NCBI GenBank assembly: GCA_029224185.1
Contig: CM055188.1
Location: forward strand, 3,225,001-3,289,000
DNA from: Karalla daura
Lineage: Eukaryota; Chordata; Actinopteri; Chaetodontiformes; Leiognathidae
Direction: 5' to 3'
Length of the DNA: 64,000 nucleotides
Shown: positions 24,451-34,309 of the stretch, piece by piece
Layout of the letters: each line of letters begins with the position of its first letter
Position numbering within the stretch: position 1 is the stretch's first letter
Notes under the pieces: model-generated
What the model saw: only the letters and a program-made list of their open reading frames with translations
Databases searched by the model: none
What the model was told of the DNA's origin: nothing
Position numbers and translations under genes: made by a program

Positions 24451-24653
24451 ATCAGAGCTGCTGAGATGTGTGGGTACAGTGCTGAAAAGAAACCTGGGGT
24501 TATGCTTATTTTCCTAAATTAGAAAGGAGTAGTATCTGGCTCTGGCATTACACAGAGCCAGCCTGTATGTTTTCAGACTGTCTTTCCAGGTCTGAAAAAC
24601 ATTGTTGCTTTTGGTCAACTGCCATTCCTTCTCTAATTTACATGCCAGCTACT

Positions 24654-25743
24654 TTAGGTGGTGAGTTTCTGGAGTATACCAGGGGGCCGATCTTGTTCTA
24701 GACATATGCTGCGTACAATTTCTTCCCCTTACCCCTTCCCCTTCCCCTTAGCTCTTAATCTTCATCTTCGTCTCAACTTCGTCTCGCTTGTCTGTGATCA
24801 GACGAAGAGGTCAGAGAAGAAGATTGTTTCTGAGACGCATATGACTACTCACGGATTCAATGATGGTATGTTTGTCGTGATGTTTACCTACGTACCATCA
24901 TAACAAACATTAGCAAATGGCACAGCTGGACACGCCAGCTGAGTTGCAAGTATTTGCAATAAATGTTTTTTTAAATCACACTTGTATTGAATTACAAGGT
25001 GAATGTTACATTGGCCTCACCATGACTAGTGTGATAGTGTCTTCAGCTCCTGGCTGAAAGGTTACCACTGGCATCGCTGGCATGTCTGCACAAAACTGTC
25101 CTCAATTCCTGAAACACAAACACACACAACAAACATAACTGTCCGGAGGATACATGCATCCTTAAAAATAAAAAAAAACAGTCACAGTCACAGTGAACAG
25201 TCAAAAAACACTCATAAAGAGTCATGTCATGCATTATCAGATACCTCAGCTCAACAAATAACTAGCTTGTTAACATGAAAGTTTTGTGACAACGTTATGT
25301 GTGCTAAGCACATTACTACAGTTACCCTCAACAACAGTTCAAATGTAAGGTAAAACATCCATCCATCCATCCATCTTCTTCCGCTTATCCGGGGCCGGGT
25401 CGCAGGGGGAGCAGTCTAAGCAGGGATAAGGTAAAACATGAGCATCATAATTGTAAATCACAATAAACTGCTTGAAATACATTTATGGGAGTCCTTTAAC
25501 GGTTGACGTGCTGAAGCCATTCTGATGCAGGTCCCAACGCGTATCCCTAGCTTTTACGGGCAGGCGGGATCTTACTTGGTTTTAAGGGGTCTTACCCCTT
25601 TGGCTTGATCGAATTGAGAATTGGGACACCCCTTGGTCTCACATGAACAAGAGTTGAGAGTTTCATCAACAAGGTGATCAGTGAAGGAAGGACTCAGGCT
25701 TTCATAGCAGAGAGGTGATGTAGCACTGAGAGAAGGGGAAGTA
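24654..25743. repeat. Dispersed repeat copy 1 of a pair flanking the Tc1 element
   Basis: Blocks here recur in the same order at 27640-29135: AGAAGATTGTTTCTGAGACG (24815, 27838), CCTGAAACACAAACACACAC (25108, 27918), AACAACAGTTCAAATGTAA (25329, 28828) with ATGAGCATCATAATTG after it, and TTGGTTTTAAGGGG (25575, 28989). Sequence rich in CCCCTTAC near 24725 and its complement near 29100 suggest inverted ends of a non-autonomous DNA transposon. The Tc1 element sits at its right edge, and an RTE tail sits inside it at 25359. Confidence 0.6.
25359..25426 (-). mobile_element. 5'-truncated RTE (Rex3-like) LINE tail with target-site duplication
   Basis: Only 68 bp were inserted. On the minus strand this is the extreme 3' end of the RTE family (GATAAGCGGAAGAAGATGGA followed by GATG units), the same end as at 22166. 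It is bracketed by a perfect 13-bp direct repeat, TAAGGTAAAACAT, at 25346-25358 and 25427-25439. The empty site is seen in the related repeat at 28840, where the flanking words are contiguous. Confidence 0.9.
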
Positions 25744-25955
25744 CAGTGGCTTGAAAAAGTATTTATACCCCTTGAACTTTTCCACATTTTGTCACGTTCC
25801 GACCACAAACATAAATATATTTTATTGGCATTTTATGTGAAAGATGAACACAAAGTGGCACACAATTGTGAAGTAGAAGGAAAGGTATATATGACTTTCA
25901 CATTTTTTTACAAATAAAAAACTGAAAAATGTGGCGTGCAAAAGTATTCAGCCCC
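25744..25955. repeat. Left terminal inverted repeat of the Tc1 element
   Basis: About 212 bp, from CAGTGGCTTG to the run before the unique internal part. It matches the right repeat in inverse orientation with few mismatches. The inner end carries GCAAAAGTATTCA, matched by TGAATACTTTTGC at 27167; such inner motifs act as transposase-binding sites in related elements. Confidence 0.93.
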
Positions 25956-26134
25956 CTTTTCTCAGAGTACAACCAGTTGCCTTTAGAAGTTGCCTGATGA
26001 TTGCTGAACGATCAGCTGGTAACCTTATGATTAAATCGAGTCCAACTGCGCGTAATCTAACCTTAGTATAAATACATCTGTTCTCTGACGCGCTCAGAGG
26101 TTTGTTAAGAAGACACTGGTCAGCAAACAGCATC

Positions 26135-27154
26135 ATGAAGTCCAAGGAACACACCAAACAGGTCATTGATAAAGTTGTGGAGAAGTTTAAAGCAGGGTTA
26201 GGTTATAAAAAGATTTCCCAAGCTTTGAACATCTCACGGAGCACTGTTCAATCCATCATCAAGAAATGGAAAGAGTATGGCACAACTGCAAACCTACCAA
26301 GACATGGCCGTCCACCAAAACTTACATCCCGAACAAGGAGAGCACTGATCAGAGATGCAGCCAAGACGCCCATGGTAACTCTGGAGGAGCTGCAGAGATC
26401 CACAGCTCAGGTGGGGGAATCTGTCCATAGGACAACAATTAGCCGTGCACTACACAAATTTGGCTTTTATGGAAGAGTGGCGAGGAGAAGGCCGTTGTTG
26501 AAAGAAAGCCACAAGAAGTCTCGTTTGCAGTTTGCCAGAAGCCATGTGGGGGACACAGCAAACATGTGGAAGAAGGTCCTCTGGTCAGATGAGATGAAAG
26601 TGGAACTTTTTGGCCTAAATGCAAAACACTATGTGTGGCGGAAAACTAACACTGCACATCACTCTGAACACACCATCCCCACTGTCAGACACGGTGGTGG
26701 CAGCATCATGTTGTGGGGCTGCTTTTCTTCAGCAGGGACAGGGAGGTTGGTCAGAGTCGATGGTAAGATAGATGGCGCCAAATACAGGGCAATCTTGGAA
26801 GAAAACCTGATGGAATCTGCAAAAGTCTTGAAAATGGGGCGGAGGTTCACTTTCCAGCAGGACAACGAGCCTAAACCGAAAGCCAGAGCTACAATGGAAT
26901 GGTTTAAAACCAAAAATATTCATGTGTTAGAATGGCCCAGTCAAAGTCTAGACCTCAATCCAATCGAGAATCTGTGGCAAGATCTGAAAACTGCTGTTCA
27001 CAAACGCTCTCCATCTAATCTCACTGAGCTTGAGCTGTTCTGCAAAGAAGAATGGGCAAAAATTCCAGTCTCTAGATGTGCAAAGCTGGCAGAGACATAC
27101 CCCAAAAGACTTGCAGCTGTAATTGCAGCGAGAGGCAGTTCCACCAAGTATTGA
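26135..27154 (+). CDS. Tc1-family transposase, DD34E, intact frame
   Basis: The 339-codon frame starts at the ATG at 26135 (MKSKEHTKQVIDKV); in-frame non-ATG codons upstream are not plausible eukaryotic starts. Domains in order: a paired-type helix-turn-helix DNA-binding region (residues about 1-110, with ISRSTVQSIIKKW and a GRPPKL hook), a linker with RRRPLL, then the catalytic domain. The catalytic residues are all present: D in WSDEM, D in QQDNE and E in NPIENLW, with 34 residues between the last two. The glycine-rich HGGGSIMLWGCF box is intact. Differences from the usual motifs are QDNEPKPK instead of QDNDPKHK and SQSLDLNP instead of SQSPDLNP. Length is normal for the family (about 340). 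The enzyme would cut and rejoin at its own ends in the nucleus. Activity is possible but the changes next to the second aspartate may weaken it. Confidence 0.95.
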   Translation: MKSKEHTKQVIDKVVEKFKAGLGYKKISQALNISRSTVQSIIKKWKEYGTTANLPRHGRPPKLTSRTRRALIRDAAKTPMVTLEELQRSTAQVGESVHRTTISRALHKFGFYGRVARRRPLLKESHKKSRLQFARSHVGDTANMWKKVLWSDEMKVELFGLNAKHYVWRKTNTAHHSEHTIPTVRHGGGSIMLWGCFSSAGTGRLVRVDGKIDGAKYRAILEENLMESAKVLKMGRRFTFQQDNEPKPKARATMEWFKTKNIHVLEWPSQSLDLNPIENLWQDLKTAVHKRSPSNLTELELFCKEEWAKIPVSRCAKLAETYPKRLAAVIAARGSSTKY

Positions 27155-27160
27155 CACAGA

Positions 27161-27373
27161 GGGGATGAATACTTTTGCATGCCACATTTTTCAGTTTTTT
27201 ATTTGTAAAAAAAAATTGAAAGTCATGTATACTTTTCCTTCTATTTCACAGTTGTGTGCCACTTTTTGTTCATCTTTCACATAAAATGCCAATAAAATAT
27301 ATTTATGTTTGTGGTCGGAACATGACAAAATGTGGAAAAGTTCAAGGGGTATGAATACTTTTTCAAGCCACTG
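27161..27373. repeat. Right terminal inverted repeat of the Tc1 element
   Basis: About 213 bp, starting 7 bp after the transposase stop and ending CAAGCCACTG just before the TA target copy. It mirrors 25744-25955. Confidence 0.93.
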
Positions 27374-27639
27374 TAGCTTCCTTAACGTTTGCTAAGATAC
27401 TGTCAGTCAAGTGTCTTGAGTATATATTGCTTTTATTTTTCACATGCCTGGCTAGAAGGAAAAAAAAGTGATTAAAAAGTGGTCAGATATCACTGGGTTT
27501 GGGGAGAAACATTCAGGTGTTTAGTTTCAACACCATAAGCAAGAAAAAGGTCCAGCATGTGATTGAAGTAGTCCGTGGATTCATGCACATGCTGACAGAA
27601 GCAATGGATTCAACTATAAAGGTGGATGCAAGGGGTAGG

Positions 27640-29135
27640 CCATTCCCCTATGAAATGGGACACCCCTCGGTTGTGTCATCATCCCTTGCCGCCCTTTTGC
27701 ATCATCATCCTTTGCTGCTAGCTAGCTGCGTCCACAGAGGCTACAAACAAAAGATGCTGTCCTCTCCAGGTCATGTCGGTTGCCTGCACTCTTTTTTATT
27801 TTTATGCGCTTGTCTGCGAAGAGACAAAGATGTCAGAGTCGAAGATTGTTTCTGAGACGCATACGACATAAAACTGCCAGGTAGCTCTGGTCACCTCACC
27901 CATCCAAGTCCTCAATTCCTGAAACACAAACACACACAATAAGCACAACTGTCCAGTGGATACATTCATCCTTCAGTTGGAAATTATGTTAAACTGTGCA
28001 TCGAATACCTTGTATCTCTGTTTTAAGTTCTCCCACTTTTTGGAAGCCTATTGGTTGGTCACTTTGCCCTTGAAACCCAGCTATTTCACAAAATGCCAGC
28101 ACCACAATGAGTTTGAGCATAAAACTTAGCTCTGCGAGATGATCATCAGACAAAACTTTGCAGCCACTATGTGAGCTTCTGTCTCTGCTCTGCAGTAAAC
28201 TCATCTGAATTTGCAAAACACAGAGAAGGTGGGGGACACTGATTGAGGACAGGAAACAATAACAGAACTCAAGAAGTTAAAGTAAGGTGACGAAATTGCA
28301 ACAACAATAGAGCCAAGCTTGGCTGCAGGGACTCTTTGGCACCTCTGTACCACAAACAAAAGGTAGATGTGGGAACAGAAGGTTCTCTTCAGGGTGCCTC
28401 TGTTTTTAGAAGTGGTTGATTGTAGCAGGAAGGGTCAAATCTAATATGAAAGATAAACACTTTCTTCCACAACACCGACAAATGTTTGCACTCTTAACTG
28501 CCGGAGTTAAATAAAAAAGATCCACATATGGATTTCGTTGGCATGATTATTTGCAAGCAAGCCACACAGGCAGCAGCCCGCACTGGATTGATGCAATTTG
28601 CTATTTTTGACTACATGAGGTGTTTCTCTTGTTGGCTCCGGTATTTTATGAGACACTGGCATTCCTGAGGATAAGGACAACAAGGTGAGTTACGTAGTAA
28701 CATGAAATCACGTAAGTAAACCGGTCTAACGATACAAAGAACAGTCAAGCGCTATCAAGCATAACTTGACAAATAACTAACTTGCTAACATGAAAGTTTC
28801 ATGACATTGATAACGTCGGCTACTATAATTAACCGCAACAACAGTTCAAATGTAACATAATACATGAGCATCATAATTGCAAAACGTGCTAAACTGCTGA
28901 AAATACTCACATTTGTGAGTCTCCTTCGGTGGTTAATGGGCTGCAGCCATCCTGATGCCAGTCTGAGTGTGTTCAAGCTTCAAATAAACTTGGTTTTAAG
29001 GGGTGTGCAGCCCTTAGTCTTAGCCCTTCCCCTTGGTCCGAATGAGAATTGGGACACCCTTTGCCCTCATGTGAACGCGCAAAACCAAGGGGTAGGGGTA
29101 AGATGAAGGGGTAAGGGGAAGTATAGGGATGCATC
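27640..29135. repeat. Dispersed repeat copy 2 of the pair flanking the Tc1 element
   Basis: It shares ordered blocks with 24654-25743 (listed there) and has an extra middle segment at 27980-28760. The right end, near 29030-29135, carries GGGGTAGGGGTAAGATGAAG and GGGGAAGTATAGGGATGC, the likely terminal inverted region. The left end contains CCCCTATGAAATGGGACACC, which resembles AGAATTGGGACACCC on the right. No coding capacity is seen. Confidence 0.55.
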
Positions 29136-29639
29136 CAAAGTTTGAAAGAAACGTAGTAAATTCAGACAGAAGATCTGAATAAAGGCCTGAAGCCTGATAC
29201 ACTATAACAAGAAGGACAAGCTGTGTTTTCCCGCTTTGATGAGACAAATTGATGACAAGGCTTTCAAATTAACTATAATCAATATTAAGTTTAGGAGTTT
29301 AATAGACTACAGTTTAATAGACTACAGTCAAAATGGCTGCCACCCCACCTCCATGGACAGAACATTGAGGGACATGGTAGTTAATGTGGCCGATTTTCTA
29401 GCTCATTTAGGCTAACATAGTCACCTTCACAAAGCCAAGTTTCTGTAAGACACAATACATCAATGTTGTCAGAGATTGATTCATTTACAAGATTGGCTTT
29501 GGAAGACAGGGAGGGGACAGGGAGCGGATATTAGTATAAGCATATTAGTATTAGTAGTCCATATTCAATGCTCCTGTCCTTTGGAATGACTGTGGAACTC
29601 CTTATTTTTATAAGGTTGTTAAAGGTTGCTCCTCTGCTG

Positions 29640-29975
29640 TTAAATTTGGGTAGTCGGGGGACATACACAGTCTCTATGGAGTTTTGTGTGGGATGCTCTT
29701 TCCAACATTGGATGGATGCAGTCCCTCCTAATGAGGACAGGTCTACCCCAGAAAGTTTGCCAATTGTTTACAAAGCCCACACCATTTGCGGGACACCACC
29801 TCGATAACCAGCGGTGAAATGATGATGTATGGCTAAACATATCATCACTTGCCAGATTGAGCAGGGGGCGGGAGAAATCTACGACATTGTTTTGGCTATT
29901 GCCTAGGTGGACTTTGGCTGAGAACTATGCTTCCCTCTGACAGTCACCCTCGCTTCATAAAGTAGGGGAGTAACT
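29640..29975 (-). pseudogene. LINE ORF1 esterase (SGNH/GDSL-type) remnant
   Basis: The minus strand encodes, with frameshifts, AIAKTMS, then DFSRPLLNLASDDMFS, SSFHRWLSRWCPANGVGFVN, NWQTFWGRP and RRDCIHPMLE. This is the C-terminal half of the SGNH-hydrolase domain found in ORF1 of fish L2/CR1-type LINEs. The D-x-x-H dyad is visible in DCIHP, where the usual residue after Asp is Gly. The N-terminal serine motif is not seen. In LINEs this ORF1 protein binds RNA and assists retrotransposition. It belongs with the L2-like fragments elsewhere in the gene and is non-functional. Confidence 0.72.
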
Positions 29976-31925
29976 AATAATATGGCACACTGAGGACGAG
30001 AGAGGGACAGGAGAAGCAGAAGGGGAAGCCATTGCTAACCAGGCTAATGCTAACAGTTAGCGCTAACCGGAGCAAGGTTGATAAAAGACACTAGGAGTGG
30101 TGTAGGAAGCGAGTTGGGGAGAGAGCAGGACCTGAAAACAGAATAGAGTGCTTGAGTGGCACTTACAGGATATGTAAATGATGGGAAATCAAAGAAGAGA
30201 CACTAATGTTAGGAGTAGGGAAAGAGCAGAAGCTGAAGCAGCGCTGTCTGCAGTCAGCAGGAAGTGACGCTTACTGGACCTCACATGGAGGTGGAGGTAT
30301 CTGAGCCCAGACTGAGTTGTTCAAAAGCGCATTCATGTTTGCTTGGAATGAACTACAGAAAACACCTTATTTATAGTGTATAAACTCCCTTCATGATTTT
30401 AAAGTTTATGCTAAAGCCATAAAATCTGAGTCCATCCATATCTGTGAATGTTTTAATTAATGGTATCCTACGGGACTCATTGAGATGTCTTTTGCTTTTT
30501 TGTGTTTGTTTAATGTTTCCATGAACATGTTTCTGCTGCTGTCTTGGCCATGTCTCTCTTGAAAAAAAAAGGATTTCTCAGTGAGACTTATCTGGATAAT
30601 TAAAGGTTATGTATATAATAGGAAAAAGATGGAATAAAAGTGCCACAGGCTGAAATCAAGCACTGTCTTGCCACCATGAGCAGAGCAAAATACTTGAGAA
30701 AGAAGTGCATGAAAAAGGATTAGGCGAGGTCCAGTTTTTTCAATGACCCTCAGAAAAACCTATTCTCCAAGGAAAAAAAGCAGCAAGTTGATAACATCTA
30801 ACATCTATAGCAAAAGGCATACATGACAGACGTACACTCAGACACCCACTGACTGGACTGACTCCTCCCCACTCAACTCAACTCAACATAATTTATTTTA
30901 AGTAGTAAATAGCTTACCTTCATATCCGAAGTACGTTGCCCCTGGCAGCCAGAGACAGATGGGAAAGTTCTGAAAAGTTCTTTGTCCCATTCAGATGTGG
31001 TGTAACTCAGGCACGTTGCAATTTGCATTATATTTACCACTCTGAAAAATTACTTTTTTTCAGTGCACTTCCTTGATCTCCCTAATATCTGGAACCCCTA
31101 TGCATGAAGCTACAGAAACCACCATACCTGTAGTGTAGTTCATTTGATCAGTGTTGACAGACACAGCTGACTGTGCAAAATGCTCTTGTTTTGATTGCTT
31201 GGAGTGCTGGTGTGAAAAAGGAAGCATAGTCCAAATGGTATGCTATCATGTTTTGATGTTGACTTGATAAAGTTAGGAAAACATTTTTGAAGTTAATGAG
31301 TTTCATTTTTTGAATAATTTTTGCCTCACTTTAAATCTCATTGTCCACATTTATGAGAGGTGCAAACACTTGTCAAACAGATCGGCATAGTGCTGCTTTG
31401 GACAGAGTCTGCAATCTTGAAAAGTATACAGTAGGAACTCAGGCACTTTAGACTAAATAGAGCAAAGACTCATTTGTGAATCTCGGAGATGAAACCAATT
31501 CAAGCACATCTTTTAAGACCACATGCACCTCACATGGCGTGTCTCCTTCAGGAACATGATGCCCAACTGTAAAAGGACGTAAAATTAGACACCTGTTTTC
31601 ATGACCATTCAGTCATATTGTCTTTGAGGCAAATTTCTTTGGAACTGATTGAGATTTGTCTGTTTTGCCTAAAACAGGAATTGTTCAAAGCCTGATTTAT
31701 TATCTAAAGAGAGATTGAACTCTTTTTACTCAGATCTGATATGCACAGGTCAAATGGAAATACTTTCTTCTTAAATCATGGAAAATCTGAGGAAATCTAG
31801 CGCATCAAATCTAGTTATCAAATCTAGAGGATGAAAATATTTCAAGCTTTCCCTTAGCACACATTCACCTTTGACTACTTTAGGTCCTGCTTGACTTTCT
31901 GAAGCTGTCTGGGGAATCTTTGATT
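29976..31925. other. Intron without recognised features
   Basis: 29976-30310 may be an upstream decayed part of the LINE ORF1 region. 30310-31900 shows only short frames and no repeat recognised by eye. A pyrimidine-rich stretch near 31880-31930 precedes the duplicated exon. Confidence 0.45.
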
Positions 31926-31930
31926 CTCAG

Positions 31931-32379
31931 TGTGTAAAAGAAACACACTGGGAAGTCAGAGAAACCTCTCTGACTTCCCAGAGGCCAAGAGCTGTAACTC
32001 TGGCCCGGACATCTGCTCATTGCCACAGTGGATGCAGGCTAACCGGATGCCTGGCTGCACAGAGGGTCCCACCATAGCAGTGGCAGCAGCAGTAGATTTC
32101 TCACTGTTCAAAGGCTACATCCGGAAGCAGGTGCAGAAGGCTGATGCAGACCTCTCAGTCCCACCATATGATTCCTTCCAGACATATGTTTTTGAGGGCA
32201 TCAGCTCCCCAGCACTTTCCCTTAGCTCTATCCGCACCCTTTCTACCACCTCGGAGCAAGATTTCTCCTACCTCAGTGAATGGGGACCACATTTCAGGCA
32301 ACTGGCAGGCTACTATGCCCCAGGAAACCCTGAGGAGGAAGGGTCCTTACACTACTTTCTTCTTCAGAGAGACATATGA
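31931..32379 (+). pseudogene. Duplicate of the cdh22 last exon, possibly usable as an alternative terminal exon
   Basis: 31959-32362 repeats the coding part of the true last exon from RNLSDFPEAK to the stop position with seven base changes: five amino-acid replacements (S to P, K to Q, E to Q, A to V, R to H) and two adjacent changes turning the stop codon into a Leu codon, so the frame continues LHYFLLQRDI before a new stop at 32377. No synonymous change was seen. The juxtamembrane part is missing. Upstream, an AG at 31929-31930 after CTTTGATTCTC would join the phase-1 donor of the transmembrane exon in frame, adding VCKRNTLGSQ. Without transcript data it is best called a partial duplicate. 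Confidence 0.8.
31948..31981. repeat. Perfect inverted repeat at the exon-duplication breakpoint
   Basis: Arms CTGGGAAGTCAGAGA (31948-31962) and its exact reverse complement (31967-31981) with a 4-nt AACC loop. The right arm and loop belong to the duplicated exon; the left arm lies partly outside the homology with the parent copy, where the bases before GAGAAACC are different (TGCTCT). Confidence 0.95.
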
Positions 32380-32729
32380 ACCTCCTCTCTGTCCGTCCCC
32401 TCCGCCTCCTCCTTTCACAGCTTTGATTCAACTCATATCTTCGGAGGCAGCAATGTGTCCTCCTGACAGATATAGCACCTCCCATAGCATCTCCCGCAAA
32501 ATGTAACAACATCAAACTTGGGACATAATTGTTTTTACTTTCAATTCATTCAATTTATGGTTAAAGAGTTTTCATTAGCATCAGCCTGGTGCTCTGGGGA
32601 CTATATTGCGACAGCGATTATCAATTAGCGATTAACCAATTACCAAAATTGCCATTTAGTCTGAAGGTAAGATTTTTGCCTTCTGAAGTTACAAATACTT
32701 ATACTACTAATACTAATTTTTAGTTCAGA
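31959..32729 (+). repeat. Segmental duplicate of the cdh22 terminal exon and 3' UTR
   Basis: Homologous to 36321-37080 with an offset of 4,362 bp at the start. Similarity covers the coding part and about 350 bp of 3' UTR, including the CGACAGCGATTATCAATTAG block, and ends around TAATTTTTAGTTCAGA. Small indels occur near 32695. Divergence in the UTR is a few per cent. The right flank (CTTTTTGTCTAAATT) is unlike the parent. Confidence 0.93.
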
Positions 32730-32939
32730 CTTTTTGTCTAAATTTCTTCTTGTGGCCATATAAAACCTGCATATTATCTCCACAATAAAGCTCTGCCGAA
32801 ATTCTGCCAAAGCATGAGAAGCTTATCTCATGCAGGGGTTATCTGCTGCAACATACAGCACAGTGACCGTTATGTTGCCTCTCTTTTTTTCAGCAAACAG
32901 GAACAGGTGGACACCAAACATGTAGCGTACCAGGAGTTG

Positions 32940-33435
32940 TGGAAATGTGGAAAATCTGCCGGAGCAGTTCAGGGTCGGGCAGGTAGTGGGTCGGGCTTTC
33001 TGGGGCTGGGGAGCAGGCGTCATCAGAGGGCAGGCAGGAGGTCGATGGCCGGGGCAGAGGAGCAGAGCGAACGTCAGGGACAGGCGGTTGGTCAGTGGCC
33101 GGGGCAGCTGGCAGAGTCGTTGTTGTGGGGCATGCAAGGGTCAATGACTTGGGCTGGAGAGCAGAATCGAGGTTGAAGACGGGCAGAGGGTCGAAGCCGA
33201 GACAGATAGCAGGAACAGAGCAGGAATGCAGGAACAGAACACGAACGCAGGAACAGACGATCATGAACACAGGAACAGACGATCAGGAACAGGAGAACAA
33301 AAGACGAGCACAGGAACTGGAGTAAGGGTCAAAAAGCTCCTGGGTCGAGCAGCAGGTGGGGAATTGACAGACACAGCAGACCAGATGTGAGCGGGAGGAG
33401 CAGGAGACAAGCAGGCAGACAGGCAGGCATGACAC
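32940..33435. repeat. G-rich repeat region with GGAACAG units, possible LTR-related sequence
   Basis: 33200-33310 repeats words such as CAGGAACAGA, ACGAACGCAGGAACAG and GATCAGGAACAG. The region ends AGGCAGGCATGACAC, whose reverse complement has the TGTCATGCCTGCC form seen at some fish LTR starts. 32950-33170 is G/C-rich with GGCCGGGGCAG repeats. Long frames on both strands result from the composition. Class uncertain. Confidence 0.4.
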
Positions 33436-34309
33436 TTTTTGCTCAGTGGTGCTTGAAAAAATTAAACCTGTTATTATATTTTGACTCTGCTCATCAGTGA
33501 CAAACTCCACAGGTTCTACAATAGAAAACTCTTTCACTAAGTTGCTCTTGTACTGGAAGTTGAGAGCAAGCCTTCTGCCAATGTGTGTATTAAAATACAT
33601 TTGTGTCAGTCTTTGCAAAGACTACCTCCTTAACAACAGCATTATCAATATCAGATGCTTGAGTATCTCTTCAGTATTTCTACAGAAAAAATCTGGGGTT
33701 ACGAAAGTTGAAATACCTGTCCTGTTTGCTAGAAGATTTCTCAGACAGCACTTTCGGATATGTTTGCTATTGTCTGCATTTTCAAGAAAAGTGAGGCTAA
33801 ATTATGCTCAGGCTAGGAGCCAAGGTCATTTACATCAACCCCAAAATCTATCAACCGCTCTTCTCCTAAATTAGTGGCATCTTCAACTGAGACAGAGGTG
33901 TTCTCCTCAGTGCCACAGAGATGCACAGCTATTTTGGGAAGCGTCAAGGGAAAGGTTATTTCAAAGATATGGGTGTGAATCAAGAAGATGCTGGACCAGA
34001 TTGTGCCCTGAATGAATGCCATGATGCTGCAGTTGACAAAAGTTCATCACTATTTCCTGGAAGAACCAGTGACTGCACTCTGGATAACCCACATCATAAT
34101 CCCACCCTATATAATGCACCAAATTATTACATTTTCTTCATGAAGAAAGTGTGACACCCACAATTTGTTATAAATACACAGTATGTAAACTTACAACGTA
34201 TTTTCAAAATGTGTGTAAGTTTATAACATATTGCATTCAAGAATAGAGTTATCTACAAAATGTGGTGCCATTACATTATGAGGTGAGTATTTGTTTATAT
34301 TTCGTCTAC

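Larger units (their letters stand above)
25744..27373 (+). mobile_element. Near-complete Tc1/mariner-type transposon
   Basis: The element is 1,630 bp long, starts CAGTGGCTTGAAAAAG, ends with the inverse (CAAGCCACTG), and is flanked by TA on both sides (25742-25743, 27374-27375), the Tc1 target. Its long terminal inverted repeats of about 210 bp (25744-25955 and 27161-27373) differ at only about a dozen sites, which suggests a fairly recent insertion. It carries one uninterrupted transposase gene. Tc1 elements of this kind are widespread in fish. Confidence 0.97.

Noticed and set aside
26102..26134. Upstream extension of the Tc1 transposase frame
   Set aside because: It begins at a TTG codon and lacks family similarity; the ATG at 26135 gives the standard Tc1 start and length.
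32814..33270. Overlapping frames on both strands over 100 codons
   Set aside because: G/C-rich repeats with no domain; open frames on both strands argue for composition, not coding.
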